A stretch of 64,000 nucleotides of DNA from AV40 sp963817335 (lineage in GTDB: Bacteria; Verrucomicrobiota; Verrucomicrobiia; Chthoniobacterales; UBA10450): the NCBI GenBank assembly GCA_963817335.1, contig CAWFNX010000001.1, positions 1,054,001 through 1,118,000 on the forward strand. Direction: 5' to 3'. Within the stretch, counting starts at the first letter, position 1; every line of letters starts with the position of its first letter. The position numbers and the translations under genes were made by a program. Shown here in pieces: positions 15,707-25,871 of the stretch. The notes beneath the pieces are model-generated. The model was given only the letters and a program-made list of their open reading frames with translations, searched no databases and was not told the DNA's origin.

Positions 15707-17250
15707 GCCATTCTCGATGCCACAGGTGATGGAGCAGGCCGCATGAGGCGGCCTTGGATTTTTTGACTTGATGATTCCGCCGGAGGATGAAGGCGTTCCC
15801 ATTCCCGATATGACGCCATGCCGAGCAAACTCCAAAACACAATCGCGGCCATCGGTCCTTCCAGCATCACGCCGAAACAACTCGCCACAAAGATCGCAAT
15901 CACTCCGCACCACGGCGCGATGTCCGCCGCAGGCGTTTTAGCGCGTCGAACAGCCGCTGCACAGCGGAGCGCCGATCTGAAGACGTAAAAAAGCATTAAA
16001 AAGAAAGCGATAATTCCAAGGATTCCCATTCGACCGTAAATCGTGAGCAGAATGCTGTGTGGGCTCCGCGTATCGAACTCATAGGGATTCAGCGGGCCAC
16101 CGTAACTGCGCAAGAAGCGCTTTGCCAAATCGTACCCAAAACCAAGGCCTAGGAGAGGTGATTTGTCATTTGTTTCGTCGATGACCGACTGCCACCACGC
16201 AGCGCGGAATTCATTATTGCCCGCCGCAGAATCTCCGACTGACGTCGCAAATGTTCGTTTATTCCCGAACGGCTCGACAATGGAAAGAATCTTGTCTCGA
16301 AGAACGGTCGTATAAGCTTCTTCGCCGGCGTTTTTCCCCGCCAGCAGGATTGGAGTTAGTGCCGCTATTCCTATTACGGAGAAAACGGCTAGACGGAGCA
16401 GAAACTTAGATTGACCAGAAAGCATTAAAAGTGCGACTGCGGCCGCAAATCCGAGAAAGGTCGCGCGCGAGAGGGGCAGGATCAAGGCCACGAAAGCGGC
16501 AAAGCTTAGCAGCGTCCAGAGAATGCCATGATTCTTGGTTTGGCCATTCAAGTAAAACAGAATGCAGCCAAATCCCATGAAGGAGCCGATTAAATCCGCA
16601 CGCGGTTCGATTAGTGGTCGGCCATGAACGAGAAGGTAATTATATAGGGAAGGAAAGAGGGAGAAGGCTGTCGAAACGAAAATGGCACAGATCAAAGCGA
16701 TCGTCATTGTTCGTTGCAGAAATAAACGAGATCCTGGGTGGCGGCAGACGGTGAATGCGATGAAAAAGAAAACGGCATAGTAGATCGTGGCAAAATCACG
16801 AACGACGTCCATCTCATTGACCGAGTGCCGGACATCGTAAATAAACCGGAAGGTTCCGATTGCTATTAGACCCAAGATTGCCCACGCCAGAGGCTGCTTC
16901 GGGATGATTTTCTCTCGAGTGAAGGCCATGCGCGGTAGCGCGGCGGCGAGACAGATTACCAGGCCGACCTCTCCAAGGTAAACACCTTGTCTGGGAGAAA
17001 TACTAAAATGTCCGAAACCACTCTGACCGACGATGTAGCCAAAAAGAAGGATCCCGAGAACCAATCCTTCAAGTCGGACGTGCTTGGTGAAAATTTTCAC
17101 CCCGACTAAGAAAAGCACCCCGAGTAGAAAATAGATTGTTGTCGGCAGGTTGCCGCGTCCGATCTGGGTCGCTAGATACAATGCGACCAGAAGGCCAGGG
17201 ATGATAATCACTAGCGATCGCAGTAAAGGACTTCCTGAAATCGGTTGCAT
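15703..17250 (-). CDS. O-antigen ligase/polymerase-like membrane protein
   Basis: A 515-residue integral membrane protein with about 12 hydrophobic segments and the large periplasmic loop typical of Wzy/WaaL proteins. The loop contains SPLLGLGFGYDLAKRF and ends in RSPHSILLTIYGRMG, the conserved histidine-bearing PHS/N motif of the Wzy_C family. It would either polymerise undecaprenyl-linked repeat units or ligate glycan; sequence alone does not decide. A Wzx flippase in the same operon favours the polymerase reading. Confidence 0.85.
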   Translation of the reverse strand: MQPISGSPLLRSLVIIIPGLLVALYLATQIGRGNLPTTIYFLLGVLFLVGVKIFTKHVRLEGLVLGILLFGYIVGQSGFGHFSISPRQGVYLGEVGLVICLAAALPRMAFTREKIIPKQPLAWAILGLIAIGTFRFIYDVRHSVNEMDVVRDFATIYYAVFFFIAFTVCRHPGSRLFLQRTMTIALICAIFVSTAFSLFPSLYNYLLVHGRPLIEPRADLIGSFMGFGCILFYLNGQTKNHGILWTLLSFAAFVALILPLSRATFLGFAAAVALLMLSGQSKFLLRLAVFSVIGIAALTPILLAGKNAGEEAYTTVLRDKILSIVEPFGNKRTFATSVGDSAAGNNEFRAAWWQSVIDETNDKSPLLGLGFGYDLAKRFLRSYGGPLNPYEFDTRSPHSILLTIYGRMGILGIIAFFLMLFYVFRSALRCAAAVRRAKTPAADIAPWCGVIAIFVASCFGVMLEGPMAAIVFWSLLGMASYREWERLHPPAESSSQKIQGRLMRPAPSPVASRMA

Positions 17251-17278
17251 TAAGAAATATCGACGAAGGATCTATACA

Positions 17279-18235
17279 TTAACGGCTTGATGAACAAGGC
17301 AATGCAGCTGCTGCGAGCGCGCGAAATGTTCGTGCTTTGCGAAACCATGATTCCCCATTCGTCGTGTCAGAAGCAATACCGCGGAGGAAGTACAGAAGAG
17401 CTCGTAGCGCGAGGCCCGCAGATCGAATTGCGTCAAACATGAAGAGCTCAATCTGCGAGGGATTGTTCAATTTAATGAAATAACTACGTCCGGCTGTAAC
17501 GGGCATAAGCGAGGCCGCTTCACTCTGTTCGGTGCTTGCACCAAGGTGGTGCTCGACAGTGGCCGACGGCACGTGGTGGATTTTCCATCCAGTTTTTCGC
17601 AGACGTTCACAAACATCCCAATCCTCTGCGTACATAAACCAATCTTCGCACAATCCGCCCACGGCAATAAGGGCGGATTTTCTAACCAGCAAACAAGCGC
17701 CAGCGACCCATTCCACTTCGCGCGTCGATTGGTCGTGTTTCCCCACAAAAAGATGAATTCCTTCAAATAATCTTGAGCGGGTAAATAGAGAGGACAGAAA
17801 TGAGTAATGCGTAAATATGCGCCACAGTGTTGGTTGATTGCCGCATCCTAAAACCCGTAATCCGGCGCGCGGATGCAGAAGCCTCGGACCTACGGCACCG
17901 GTATTCGGATGTTCTTGAATAAAACGGATTAGCTTCTGCAACGCTGATCCGATAATTACAGTGTCGGGATTGAGCAACAGGACGAGCTCGGAAGAGCAAT
18001 TTGGCAACGCCTGATTGTTCGCGGCCGCAAATCCGACATTGCGCTCATTTTGAATCAGCCGCACTTGCGGAAATTGCTCACGCACCATCGCCTCGCTTTC
18101 GTCTGTCGACGCGTTGTCAACGACAAAAACCTCGAGATTGAGATCGGTTGCGTTTTCGAATACTGAACTCAAGCAAGCCCGCAAAAGTTCGCGAGTGTTC
18201 CAACTGACAATGACAATGCTTAAGTCTGGAAGCAC
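17279..18235 (-). CDS. glycosyltransferase family 2 (rhamnosyltransferase-like)
   Basis: A 318-residue GT-A enzyme with LSIVIVSWNTRELL at the N-terminus, VVDNASTDES, NVGFAAANNQAL, LLNPDTVI (the DxD region) and the later WVAGACLLVRKSAL and FMYAEDWDVCERL segments common to WbbL-like rhamnosyltransferases. A C-terminal amphipathic region follows. Donor and acceptor are unknown. It follows the GT9 gene with only three bases between them. Confidence 0.88.
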   Translation of the reverse strand: MLPDLSIVIVSWNTRELLRACLSSVFENATDLNLEVFVVDNASTDESEAMVREQFPQVRLIQNERNVGFAAANNQALPNCSSELVLLLNPDTVIIGSALQKLIRFIQEHPNTGAVGPRLLHPRAGLRVLGCGNQPTLWRIFTHYSFLSSLFTRSRLFEGIHLFVGKHDQSTREVEWVAGACLLVRKSALIAVGGLCEDWFMYAEDWDVCERLRKTGWKIHHVPSATVEHHLGASTEQSEAASLMPVTAGRSYFIKLNNPSQIELFMFDAIRSAGLALRALLYFLRGIASDTTNGESWFRKARTFRALAAAALPCSSSR

Positions 18236-18238
18236 AGA

Positions 18239-19271
18239 TTATCCGGTTCGTTCTAGATTGAGTGACATTTTCGCTGCTGCGAAGACCTCATCAACCGAGA
18301 TATTGGACATTGGTCCTTTTGCCCGAACGATTTTGCACTTTTGCGGATCAGCGTACAGACCCAGAATAAGGCATTCGAGACGCAAAACCAAAGTAAGTAC
18401 CGAGGATAACAATGCCGGGCGTGCCGACTGCGTTGGCCAAATGGGCTGGACCGCTGTCGATTCCGATAAACAGGCTGCTCCTTCGAATGACCTCGGCGGT
18501 TTCAAGCAGAGACAGCCGTCCGCACAAGTTAATCAAGTTTTTCGAATCGGCATTGGAACCGACAACTGATTGCAACCCGATCTCGACCACCGCAAGGCCT
18601 AACTCCGCCGAGATTCGTTGAGCCAGCTCGGACCAGCGCTCATCATTCCAGTCTCTTACTCGTTGCTCGGAGCGACAATGCATTGTGAGAAAACGGTCGG
18701 GCAGATTGAGGACGTTCACGCGGGCGACGACGTCATGTGAGATGCGCAGTCCAGGCTGCGAGTCATCCAAGTTTATCCCAGCGATCCGCGCATAGATTTC
18801 CGTGAGGCTTCCGAAGTCATAATAATTTTTTATTGTTATACCCGAACGGTCTTCCGATTTCCGAAGGAGAATCGCACAAACGGAGCACGCCTGTTTGTTT
18901 ACGTGCAGATCAATGATTTGATCGAAAGGCCCAAATCGTCTCAGCAGAATCCACTCCGTCAGACAAGAGATCGGGACTGTTGCATCAACGAGTCCGAAGC
19001 TTTCAACGAGCTGGTGGTACGCGTCTCGAACACACCATACGATGAATGCCTCGGGATTATCGCAACGAATTCGACGAACGACCGGCTCGCTCGCCACAAT
19101 GTCGCCAATATGTTGAATCAACCCGACGGCTAAAACTTTACGTGAGCCGTCGAGTTGCTTTCTTAACGATCTAACTCGTTTGACATTGCGCCTTGCAGAA
19201 AACAGAGCCGCGCTAGCGTGCTTTAAGGCTTGAAAAGACCGCTTTACTAACCGAACAGGATCTGAAGCCAT
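18239..19271 (-). CDS. glycosyltransferase family 9 (heptosyltransferase-like), one frameshift
   Basis: The intact part reads LAVGLIQHIGDIVASEPVV at the N-terminus and SLFIGIDSGPAHLANAVGTPGIVILG in the donor site, the GT9 signature. At about 18362 the frame breaks; removing one G from the GGG run in TCTGGGTCT continues as SGLYADPQKCKIV and ends at the TAA at 18239-18241, giving about 343 residues. The broken form would stop at 18348. GT9 enzymes add heptose or other sugars to LPS core or glycans; the donor here is unknown. Confidence 0.82.
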
Positions 19272-19299
19272 TGTTCTTAGCGTCTCTGCGTAGCAATTC

Positions 19300-20301
19300 T
19301 CAGCTCGTTTTTACAGCGACGACGGTTAGTTCGCTGCCTCGAAATTTTACACGCCGTGGTAAGAATGGTCGAACCGCCAGATAAACAGCATACAAAGCGA
19401 CTCGTAGTGACTCGGTACTCCAAAAATATGCTGCGTCAAAAATCTTCGCCAAAAGTTGCAGCTTAGCGGAGCGCAGGAGTCTCGTGCTTGTGTTAAGAAA
19501 ATCAGTTACGTAGTGGCTGTGCAGGTAAGCGACGAATGAGCCGTCATAAAGTATTTGGGCATCCCACGTATCTCTGGTTTTCGATTCCACAACTTCCAAA
19601 TTGCACATGCCGAGAAGACGACGGAGCGCCGTGGTAGTGAAGTGCCATATGTGCAGGAAGGGCGGCTGCAACCAGACCCATCTATGTTTCTTTAGGGCGA
19701 GACCAAGGGCCTCCTTGTTCGGAACCGCGATGATCAACCGGCCTTGAGGTCGAAGCAGACTTGATGCTGCGCGAATCGCTTTTAAAGGATCTATTAAATG
19801 TTCGAGTGTGTGCCAAAAGGTGATCAGATCAAAACGCTGATCTGGCGCAACATCGTCTATAGTTCCAGCGATTACTCTTAGACCTAGCTGATTAACAGCG
19901 AAATCAGTTGCCGCAGATGGCAGGTCTACACCGGTAACGTCCCATCCTTCTCGTTTGGCTGCGTTCAAGAACCAGCCATGTCCGCAGCCGACATCCAATA
20001 CGCGACCAGTTTTCCTGCAGTCGATGAGTTTTTCACGACAGATACGTTTCCACCTATGCCAGCCTTGGATTTTCTTGAGTTTCCATCTTCGCTCGTACCA
20101 GGAGTAATCGAAGTTCGTTCGATAAAATTTCTCCAATTCATCAGTCCATGGCAGGGGATCACAAAACATCAGGCCGCAGTCTTTGCATTCACGATACCGA
20201 AATGCTCGAGTGTTCGGGGCGATCTCCCAAGAGCGATTATCGAAAGCAAGTTTCGTTGATGATCCGCACACTGGACAGACTATATTAAGATCGGTGTTCA
20301 T
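19300..20301 (-). CDS. SAM methyltransferase with N-terminal zinc ribbon
   Basis: A 333-residue protein. Residues 9-45 carry two CxxC pairs (CPVCGSS, ECKDCGLMFC), forming a small zinc ribbon, followed by a class I methyltransferase with GRVLDVGCGHGWFL, VTGVDLPS and FDLITFWHTLEHLIDP. The C-terminal hydrophobic stretch may sit at the membrane. This architecture is common among methyltransferases of polysaccharide loci; the substrate is not known. Confidence 0.83.
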   Translation of the reverse strand: MNTDLNIVCPVCGSSTKLAFDNRSWEIAPNTRAFRYRECKDCGLMFCDPLPWTDELEKFYRTNFDYSWYERRWKLKKIQGWHRWKRICREKLIDCRKTGRVLDVGCGHGWFLNAAKREGWDVTGVDLPSAATDFAVNQLGLRVIAGTIDDVAPDQRFDLITFWHTLEHLIDPLKAIRAASSLLRPQGRLIIAVPNKEALGLALKKHRWVWLQPPFLHIWHFTTTALRRLLGMCNLEVVESKTRDTWDAQILYDGSFVAYLHSHYVTDFLNTSTRLLRSAKLQLLAKIFDAAYFWSTESLRVALYAVYLAVRPFLPRRVKFRGSELTVVAVKTS

Positions 20302-20353
20302 CTAACGCGGTTCACTTACCTTAGAATGATCGCACGGCCGTTCGCTTCGGGAC

Positions 20354-21751
20354 TCAGGCAGAAACCCGAGCTAACATAAACTTTCCGAGCACCTTCCGTG
20401 TTTCAAGGGTCACCGGGATGACACTAAAAACAACGTACGCGATCACAGTCGCGGCGATAACACCAGTTATCCCGTAGAACCGAACTAGACATATCGACAG
20501 CACAATGTTCAAAACAGCGGTGACACTGCTGTAAATACTCAGGCCGGTTACGTGGCCGGTAGCTTGAAGCAAACACCCAGCTACGACCAAATATGCGAGG
20601 ATCAGATTCCAAGCGGCCATCCAAACCATCGCGGGGAACGGCGGCACTGCCACTGGACCTGCCCAAAAGCGGATAATCGTTTGGCCAAAAAGAATAAGGA
20701 TTGTCAACGTCGCAGTCGCGATTAGCAGGCTCGATTTAAGGTTCTTTCGGAAAAAACCACGAATCCAATCGAAATCCTTTCGCGTTGCGGCTTCGGTGTA
20801 TGCCGGCCAGACGGTTGGTGCGGCAAGTACCTGGATTAGCGTCGCGTAAGCGAAAAGACGGAACGCGACGCTATAAGGTGTTACCTGGGTAGGGCCAAGA
20901 TAATGCGCGATGATAAGATTGTCAGTCTGTGAATTGACTAGCCACGCGGCATTGGCGACAAAAAACTTCCAACTCGACGAGAAGAGCTCGCTGAAGATCT
21001 CTGAATTAATTGTCCAACTACCTGGCAGTAGCCATCGCTTATGCCACCCGAAGAGCCAGATGACGCTTACCGCATGCGTCAGCGTATTTGCACCGATGGA
21101 TCCCAGAACAAGCCAGGGCAAGCCGCCACGAAAAAAGATTACGAGCAAGATGCCGAGAAGTCCGGCAAGACTGCTAGCCATGATCCAAAGATTCGCAGTC
21201 GCACTTTCCTGGAATGCGGAGAGCAGACGATTGACGACGCCAAGCGGAAGACTAAAGGCGAAAATAGCTAAGGCGATAACAAGCGAGGGAACAACCTCCT
21301 GGCGCATGATGGTTGATCCGACGCTCGGAAACATCCAGGCAGCAACCGGCGTTGCGAAGAGAATGCCGGCGATTACAAGCAGTGCCGCAATGATTGAGAA
21401 ACTAAGAAAGGCCGTTTTAATATAGTGTCGGGCGCTATCGTGATCATCCTCGCCAAACGCTTTCCCCAAAGCGTTCGTCAGGCTGCTGCCGAGTCCGAAA
21501 TCTGCGAATCCTAAAAACGCGATCGCGCTGCTGATCGTCATCCACGCTCCGTAGCGCTCGGCGCCAAGATAACGAACCGTGAGCGGAACCGTGATGATTC
21601 CTGTGAGGGATCCTAACCCGCGCGCCAAGATAGCTGCGACACTCCCTCGAACAACGTTGCGCGATCTACGTTCGCGTTCATCTCGCGGTGCAGCTCGGCT
21701 TACAGCCAGGTTGAGCAAACGTTCCAGCCAATCGCTTAATCGGCGAATCAT
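20354..21751 (-). CDS. Wzx-like polysaccharide flippase
   Basis: A 465-residue membrane protein with 12-14 predicted helices and the polysaccharide-synthesis MOP/MATE pattern (VPLTVRYLGAERYGAWMTI, FADFGLGSSLTNALGKAFGE). It should flip undecaprenyl-pyrophosphate-linked repeat units across the inner membrane. It overlaps the upstream methyltransferase gene by four bases. Together with the O-antigen polymerase-like gene it forms a Wzx/Wzy-type route, separate from the Wzm/Wzt exporter further right. Confidence 0.86.
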   Translation of the reverse strand: MIRRLSDWLERLLNLAVSRAAPRDERERRSRNVVRGSVAAILARGLGSLTGIITVPLTVRYLGAERYGAWMTISSAIAFLGFADFGLGSSLTNALGKAFGEDDHDSARHYIKTAFLSFSIIAALLVIAGILFATPVAAWMFPSVGSTIMRQEVVPSLVIALAIFAFSLPLGVVNRLLSAFQESATANLWIMASSLAGLLGILLVIFFRGGLPWLVLGSIGANTLTHAVSVIWLFGWHKRWLLPGSWTINSEIFSELFSSSWKFFVANAAWLVNSQTDNLIIAHYLGPTQVTPYSVAFRLFAYATLIQVLAAPTVWPAYTEAATRKDFDWIRGFFRKNLKSSLLIATATLTILILFGQTIIRFWAGPVAVPPFPAMVWMAAWNLILAYLVVAGCLLQATGHVTGLSIYSSVTAVLNIVLSICLVRFYGITGVIAATVIAYVVFSVIPVTLETRKVLGKFMLARVSA

Positions 21752-22590
21752 CTTGTGTTTCGCAACACGGCTAATCCGCGATGAGAGGGCACATATGCAA
21801 ACTCATCAAACCATTGCAGCGCAAGAGCACGGCGTATCGCCTCTCTGATCACTGGACCGTGGTAGTCGTAATCATCTACAAGTACTAATCCACCAGCAGC
21901 CGTTAGCGTTCGCACGAGGTTGAGATCTAGCAGCTTGCCCCGAAGAGAATGATCCCCATCAATGTGTATTAGGTCGTAGAGACCACTGTGCAGTGCGCTC
22001 CTTTGAATGTGCGCGTCCGACGAGTAGCCCTCCAGGAGTGCGTATTCAAAGTCAGTTCGCATGTCGCGGAGAGCACGCAATGAACGACCTGCCAGGTCCA
22101 GTCCGTTGGAAAGGTAGATGTTCGGATCAATTCCGAGATAAAAACTCCGACCTGCAGCTGCACGCGCGAAAACACTGCCAACGTATCCAGTCCGCACTCC
22201 GATCTCCAGAAACCGAGTAAACTTCCGTTCATTCGTGAAGTGTCGAAATAATGAATAATACAGAGGGTAGCTGGACGGGCTCGTCAGCCACGGATCAGCC
22301 GGATCGAGATCCGATTCTAACCAACATGGCAGTAATGCTCCGTCGACGGTAAACAATTCGCGCGACCCAATATGAGGATCCGCTCGACCATTAAGATATT
22401 TCTCAAGCTCAGGCGATGGCACGGGGTCGCACAATTCGAGCGCTCGAAGGGCAAAGGCTTCGCGTAAAGCCGTACGCATTTCGCGTGGGGTTTCGGCGGC
22501 TCGTAGGGCGGCGCGAATACGCGATGTGACTTTCGTTGTTAATGAGCGCCGCATTTTGCGATAAACTGTGAAGTCCCGAGTATAGCGCAT
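21748..22590 (-). CDS. class I SAM-dependent methyltransferase (Methyltransf_24-like)
   Basis: The catalytic domain shows FLEIGVRTGYVGSVFARA (motif I), FYLGIDPNIYLS, YDLIHIDGDHSLRGKLLDL and GGLVLVDDYDYHG, a pattern shared with cephalosporin-hydroxylase/Methyltransf_24 enzymes of glycan loci. The open frame continues further upstream across the divergent beta-helix gene, which is unlikely to be translated; I prefer the ATG at 22590 (MRYTRDFTVYRK), with an alternative at 22554. First gene of the minus-strand operon. Confidence 0.75.
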   Translation of the reverse strand: MRYTRDFTVYRKMRRSLTTKVTSRIRAALRAAETPREMRTALREAFALRALELCDPVPSPELEKYLNGRADPHIGSRELFTVDGALLPCWLESDLDPADPWLTSPSSYPLYYSLFRHFTNERKFTRFLEIGVRTGYVGSVFARAAAGRSFYLGIDPNIYLSNGLDLAGRSLRALRDMRTDFEYALLEGYSSDAHIQRSALHSGLYDLIHIDGDHSLRGKLLDLNLVRTLTAAGGLVLVDDYDYHGPVIREAIRRALALQWFDEFAYVPSHRGLAVLRNTR

Positions 22591-22646
22591 TGCCTCGCCC
22601 CGTTCATATCCCCACTGTTTTTCTGAAGCCACGAAGTTTCGCTTGG

Positions 22647-24318
22647 ATGCTGGTTCTGATTGCCTCAACGGCGAACGGAGCAATCTGGCATGTGTCGCCG
22701 AAAGTGCTGCCGTCGCTCGCTGCAAGGCGAGCAATTCCGAACAATTCAGAAAGCGGCGAAGAAGGCTAAGCCAGGCGACACCGTCGTCATTCACTCTGGC
22801 GTTTACCGCGAAACGGTTGAAGTCGAAACGAAGCGGCACGGCGAAAAAGCCGATTCGATTTGAAGCGGCGCCGGGAGCAAAGGTCGTGGTCACGGGTCTC
22901 GATCGTTTAACCAAATGGCGGAAGGAAAACGGGAATATTTACAGCACCGAAGTGGCCGTATCGATTCATTCCCTGGAGTAAAACCGATGCACATCCGGAT
23001 GATGAGTATCATCGCTTGATCGGTCGCGCGGAGCAGGTGGTCATCAATGGGAACCTGCTTCATCAAACTCTCCAGCGCGATCAAATCTCGCCCGGCTCAT
23101 TCTATGTCGATCTTGCAAACGAAGCGGCTCTACGTCTCGCCGCCTGGACGGCGAAGATTTGATGTCGAAAAGCGGTGCAAGTCGAAGCGGCGACGCGATC
23201 GCTTCTGTGGGATTGCAAAGGCGAACTACGTAAGCTTGCGCGGCATTCATTTTCGATACGCGGCAAATCCGGCGCAGAAAGACGGCGTGGTTTTCCGAGG
23301 TCGCGGGGATAGTCGCCGAAGATTGCAGTTTCGAACGAATGAATGCAGCCGGCGCTGCGTTCGTTGGGCCGAACCAGATCGCACGGCGTTGCACGTTTCA
23401 AGACAACGGTCAGCTCGGTTTTTCGGCAAATCAACGCGCACAATCTCCTGATCACCGGGTGCACAATTCGAAATAACAACACCAAAGGTTTCAGCAAACA
23501 ATGGGAAGCCGGCGGAACAAAGGTTGTTTTGTCCCGCGATGTTGTTTTTGAAAAATGCCGGGTGATTGCGAATCACGGCCCGGGAATCTGGTTCGATATC
23601 GGCTGACGAGAACTGCACGGTGCGAAATTGCCTGATCGCCGACAACGAAGACGCGGGAATTTTTTACGAGATTTCCTACGGCCTGAACGCGCACGACAAT
23701 GTCGCTGTCGGCAACGGCTTTGCTCCCGATCCATCAGCGTGGGGCGGACAGGCCGGTATCGTCCTTTCGTCATCCCCAAATTGTGTCGTGACACGAAACC
23801 TGCTGGTCGGGAACCGGGAAGGTTTTGATTTTCGTGAGCAAACTCGCACCACGGCGCGAATCGACAATCCCGAGGGAAAACCAGAGGAGCCGATTTGGAA
23901 TCACGACGAACGCGTTTGCAATAACGTGATCGCTTACAATCGCGACGCGCAAACGCGAGGGTGGTTCGATGTAACTGATCAACGTCATTGGCCGAGTAAA
24001 CTGCAAACCCCGGCGCGAACGATGTCTTTGGAGACTCTTGGGAATAGTCATGGCGCAGAATGTTTACGCCCACAGAAGAGAATCAGCCGCTGTTCATCTG
24101 GGGCACAGAATGGAGGCGTCATCAGAATTATCAGGCTGATCAACGCTATTCAATCAGAGCTGAATCTGGAAAATGGCAGTCAGCTCGTCGACATTGAAGT
24201 TCTCCGATCCTGGCAAAACACGATTTCCGATTGCCGCCGGCAAAGTGCACCTTTTGAAATGAACTGTTATCCGGTCGGAGATGTGCCGGGGGCGAGGGTG
24301 GGGAAAACTGAAAACTGA
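22647..24318 (+). pseudogene. right-handed parallel beta-helix protein, heavily frameshifted
   Basis: Recognisable pieces occur in order but in changing frames: a signal-peptide-like start (MLVLIASTANGAIWHVSP), RTIQKAAKKAKPGDTVVIHS, YVSLRGIHFRYAANPAQKDG, AHNLLITGCTIRNNNTKGFS, ENCTVRNCLIADNEDAGIFY, and a tail with EENQPLFIWGTEWRRHQN and LNLENGSQLVDIE. This matches secreted Beta_helix/pectate-lyase-fold proteins that bind or cleave polysaccharide. At least seven frame changes are needed, so it is either a genuine pseudogene or a badly assembled stretch. Its last codons run into the CTGAAA array. Confidence 0.8.
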
Positions 24319-24372
24319 AAACTGAAATCGGAAAGCTGAAATGCTCAAATCGGAAAGCTGAAGCGCTGAAAT
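24306..24372. repeat. CTGAAANN array, left side of a four-helix-bundle cassette
   Basis: Seven or so degenerate units (ACTGAAA, GCTGAAA, with TCGGAAAG interruptions) run up to 45 bases before the ATG at 24417. Complementary TTTCAG units follow the gene at 24795-24872, so the two arrays face each other. Confidence 0.65.
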
Positions 24373-24416
24373 CTGGCGCTTTTACTTCACGATGCTAGGA
24401 TTCGTCACCCCCCAGT

Positions 24417-24785
24417 ATGAGCCGAACTTCGGATGAGCTGCGCAAACGGACCAGGACATACGCTTCATTAATCGTGCGGCTTTTTGTCGCTTTGCCAAAG
24501 CAGCGAGTAGAAGCGCAGATGATCGGCCGCCAATTACTGCGCTCCGGGACTTCAGTTGTCGCAAACTTCCGGGAAGCATCGCGCGCTCGCACAGCTACTG
24601 AATTCGCATCGAAATTGGAAATTTGTATTCAAGAGGCTGACGAGACCGATCTTTGGTTGGATCTGCTGTGTAACGATTGCGGGATTTCCGATCAGAAAAT
24701 CACCGATCTTTTAGCTGAGACAAACGAGTTAATTTCCATTTTCGTTACCATGGTGACGCGGACGAAATTTCACCGCGATGAATAG
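24417..24785 (+). CDS. four-helix-bundle protein (S23/IVP family), copy 1
   Basis: A 122-residue, nearly all-helical protein with the TIGR02436-type pattern: YASLIVRLFVALPKQ in helix 1, then GRQLLRSGTSVVANFREASRA and FASKLEICIQEADETDLWLDLL. Relatives are encoded in intervening sequences of 23S rRNA genes and related folds serve as Avd in diversity-generating retroelements. Free-standing copies have no established function. No reverse transcriptase or template repeat is seen here. It is flanked by facing CTGAAA/TTTCAG arrays. Confidence 0.85.
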   Translation: MSRTSDELRKRTRTYASLIVRLFVALPKQRVEAQMIGRQLLRSGTSVVANFREASRARTATEFASKLEICIQEADETDLWLDLLCNDCGISDQKITDLLAETNELISIFVTMVTRTKFHRDE

Positions 24786-24794
24786 CTCTTTTCC

Positions 24795-24872
24795 ATTTCA
24801 GTTTGTTGTTTTTAAGCCTCTACTTTGACTGTCCTTAATTTCAGCATTTCAGTTTTCGATGTTTCAGCTTTC
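24795..24872. repeat. TTTCAG array, right side of the cassette
   Basis: Units such as ATTTCAGT, ATTTCAGC and TTTCAGCT are reverse complements of the left array's CTGAAA units. The array ends eight bases before the ATG of the GDP-mannose dehydratase gene at 24881. Confidence 0.65.
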
Positions 24873-24880
24873 ATTAGCGC

Positions 24881-25871
24881 ATGTCTGACAAGACTGCGCT
24901 CATCACCGGCATCACCGGCCAGGACGGTTCGTATTTGACCGAGCTGCTCCTGGAAAAAGGTTACGCGGTGCACGGGATCGTGCGGCGGACGAGTAATCTG
25001 CTCCGGTCGCGGATTGAGCATTTGCGGCGCGACCCGAATATTTACGACAAAACTTTGTTCCTGCACTACGGCGATCTGTCGGATACGACGACGTTGCGGC
25101 GGATTTTTCGCGAGGTGCAGCCGAGCGAGGTCTATCATCTGGCTGGACAGAGCCACGTCGGACTGAGCTTCGATATTCCGGAGTCGACTTGTGACGAAGC
25201 AGGTATGTCGACGCTTCGATTGCTTGAGATCGTGCGCGATCAGGGGCAGCCGGTGCGATTTTATCACGCGTCGACGTCGGAGATTTTTGGCAACGCCATC
25301 GAATCTCCGCAAACGGAAGAAACTCCGATGCGGGCGACCAGTCCATACGGCTGCGCCAAAGCCTTCGCCACGCAGTTGGTGCGGGTTTATCGGCAGTCCT
25401 ACGGACTCTTTGCCTGCAACGGGATTCTCTACAATCACGAGTCACCGCGGCGGGGAGAGAACTTTGTGACCCGCAAGATCGCGCGGGCAGTGGCGCGGAT
25501 CTCGCGCGGATTGGATAGCGAGCTTGTTCTTGGGAATCTGGAAAGCAAACGCGATTGGGGCCGCGCTCAGGATTACGTCCAGGCTATGTGGCTGATGTTG
25601 CAACACGATAAGCCCGACGATTACGTGGTGGCGACAGGCGAAGGCGCATTCGGTCCGGGAGTTTGTCGAAGCTGCGTTCGCGGTGGTGGACCTGCAGTGG
25701 GAACAATACGTAAAACGCGATGCTGCATTCGATCGACCGATTGAGCCTACGCGCTTGGTTGGTTGTGCTGACAAGATTCGAAAAACGCTTGGATGGAAAC
25801 CGAGCGGTACATTTAAGGATCTCGTTCGAGAAATGGTGAAGGCGGAGGTTGAGGGGTTGAGCAAGAGTTGA
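24881..25871 (+). CDS. gmd: GDP-mannose 4,6-dehydratase (one frameshift near 25653)
   Basis: Converts GDP-D-mannose to GDP-4-keto-6-deoxy-D-mannose, precursor of GDP-fucose, rhamnose, perosamine and others. Visible: ALITGITGQDGSYLTELLL, IVRRTS, LHYGDLSD, GQSHVGLSF, the YGCAKAFA active-site YxxxK, and NHESPRRGENFVTRKIA. The frame breaks at about 25653; removing one G from GAAGGCGCAT gives ATGEAHSVREFVEAAF and continues to the stop at 25871. The last residues (VEGLSKS) and the stop codon come from the adjoining GTTGAG array, so the 3' end has been rewritten by repeat sequence. Confidence 0.85.
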
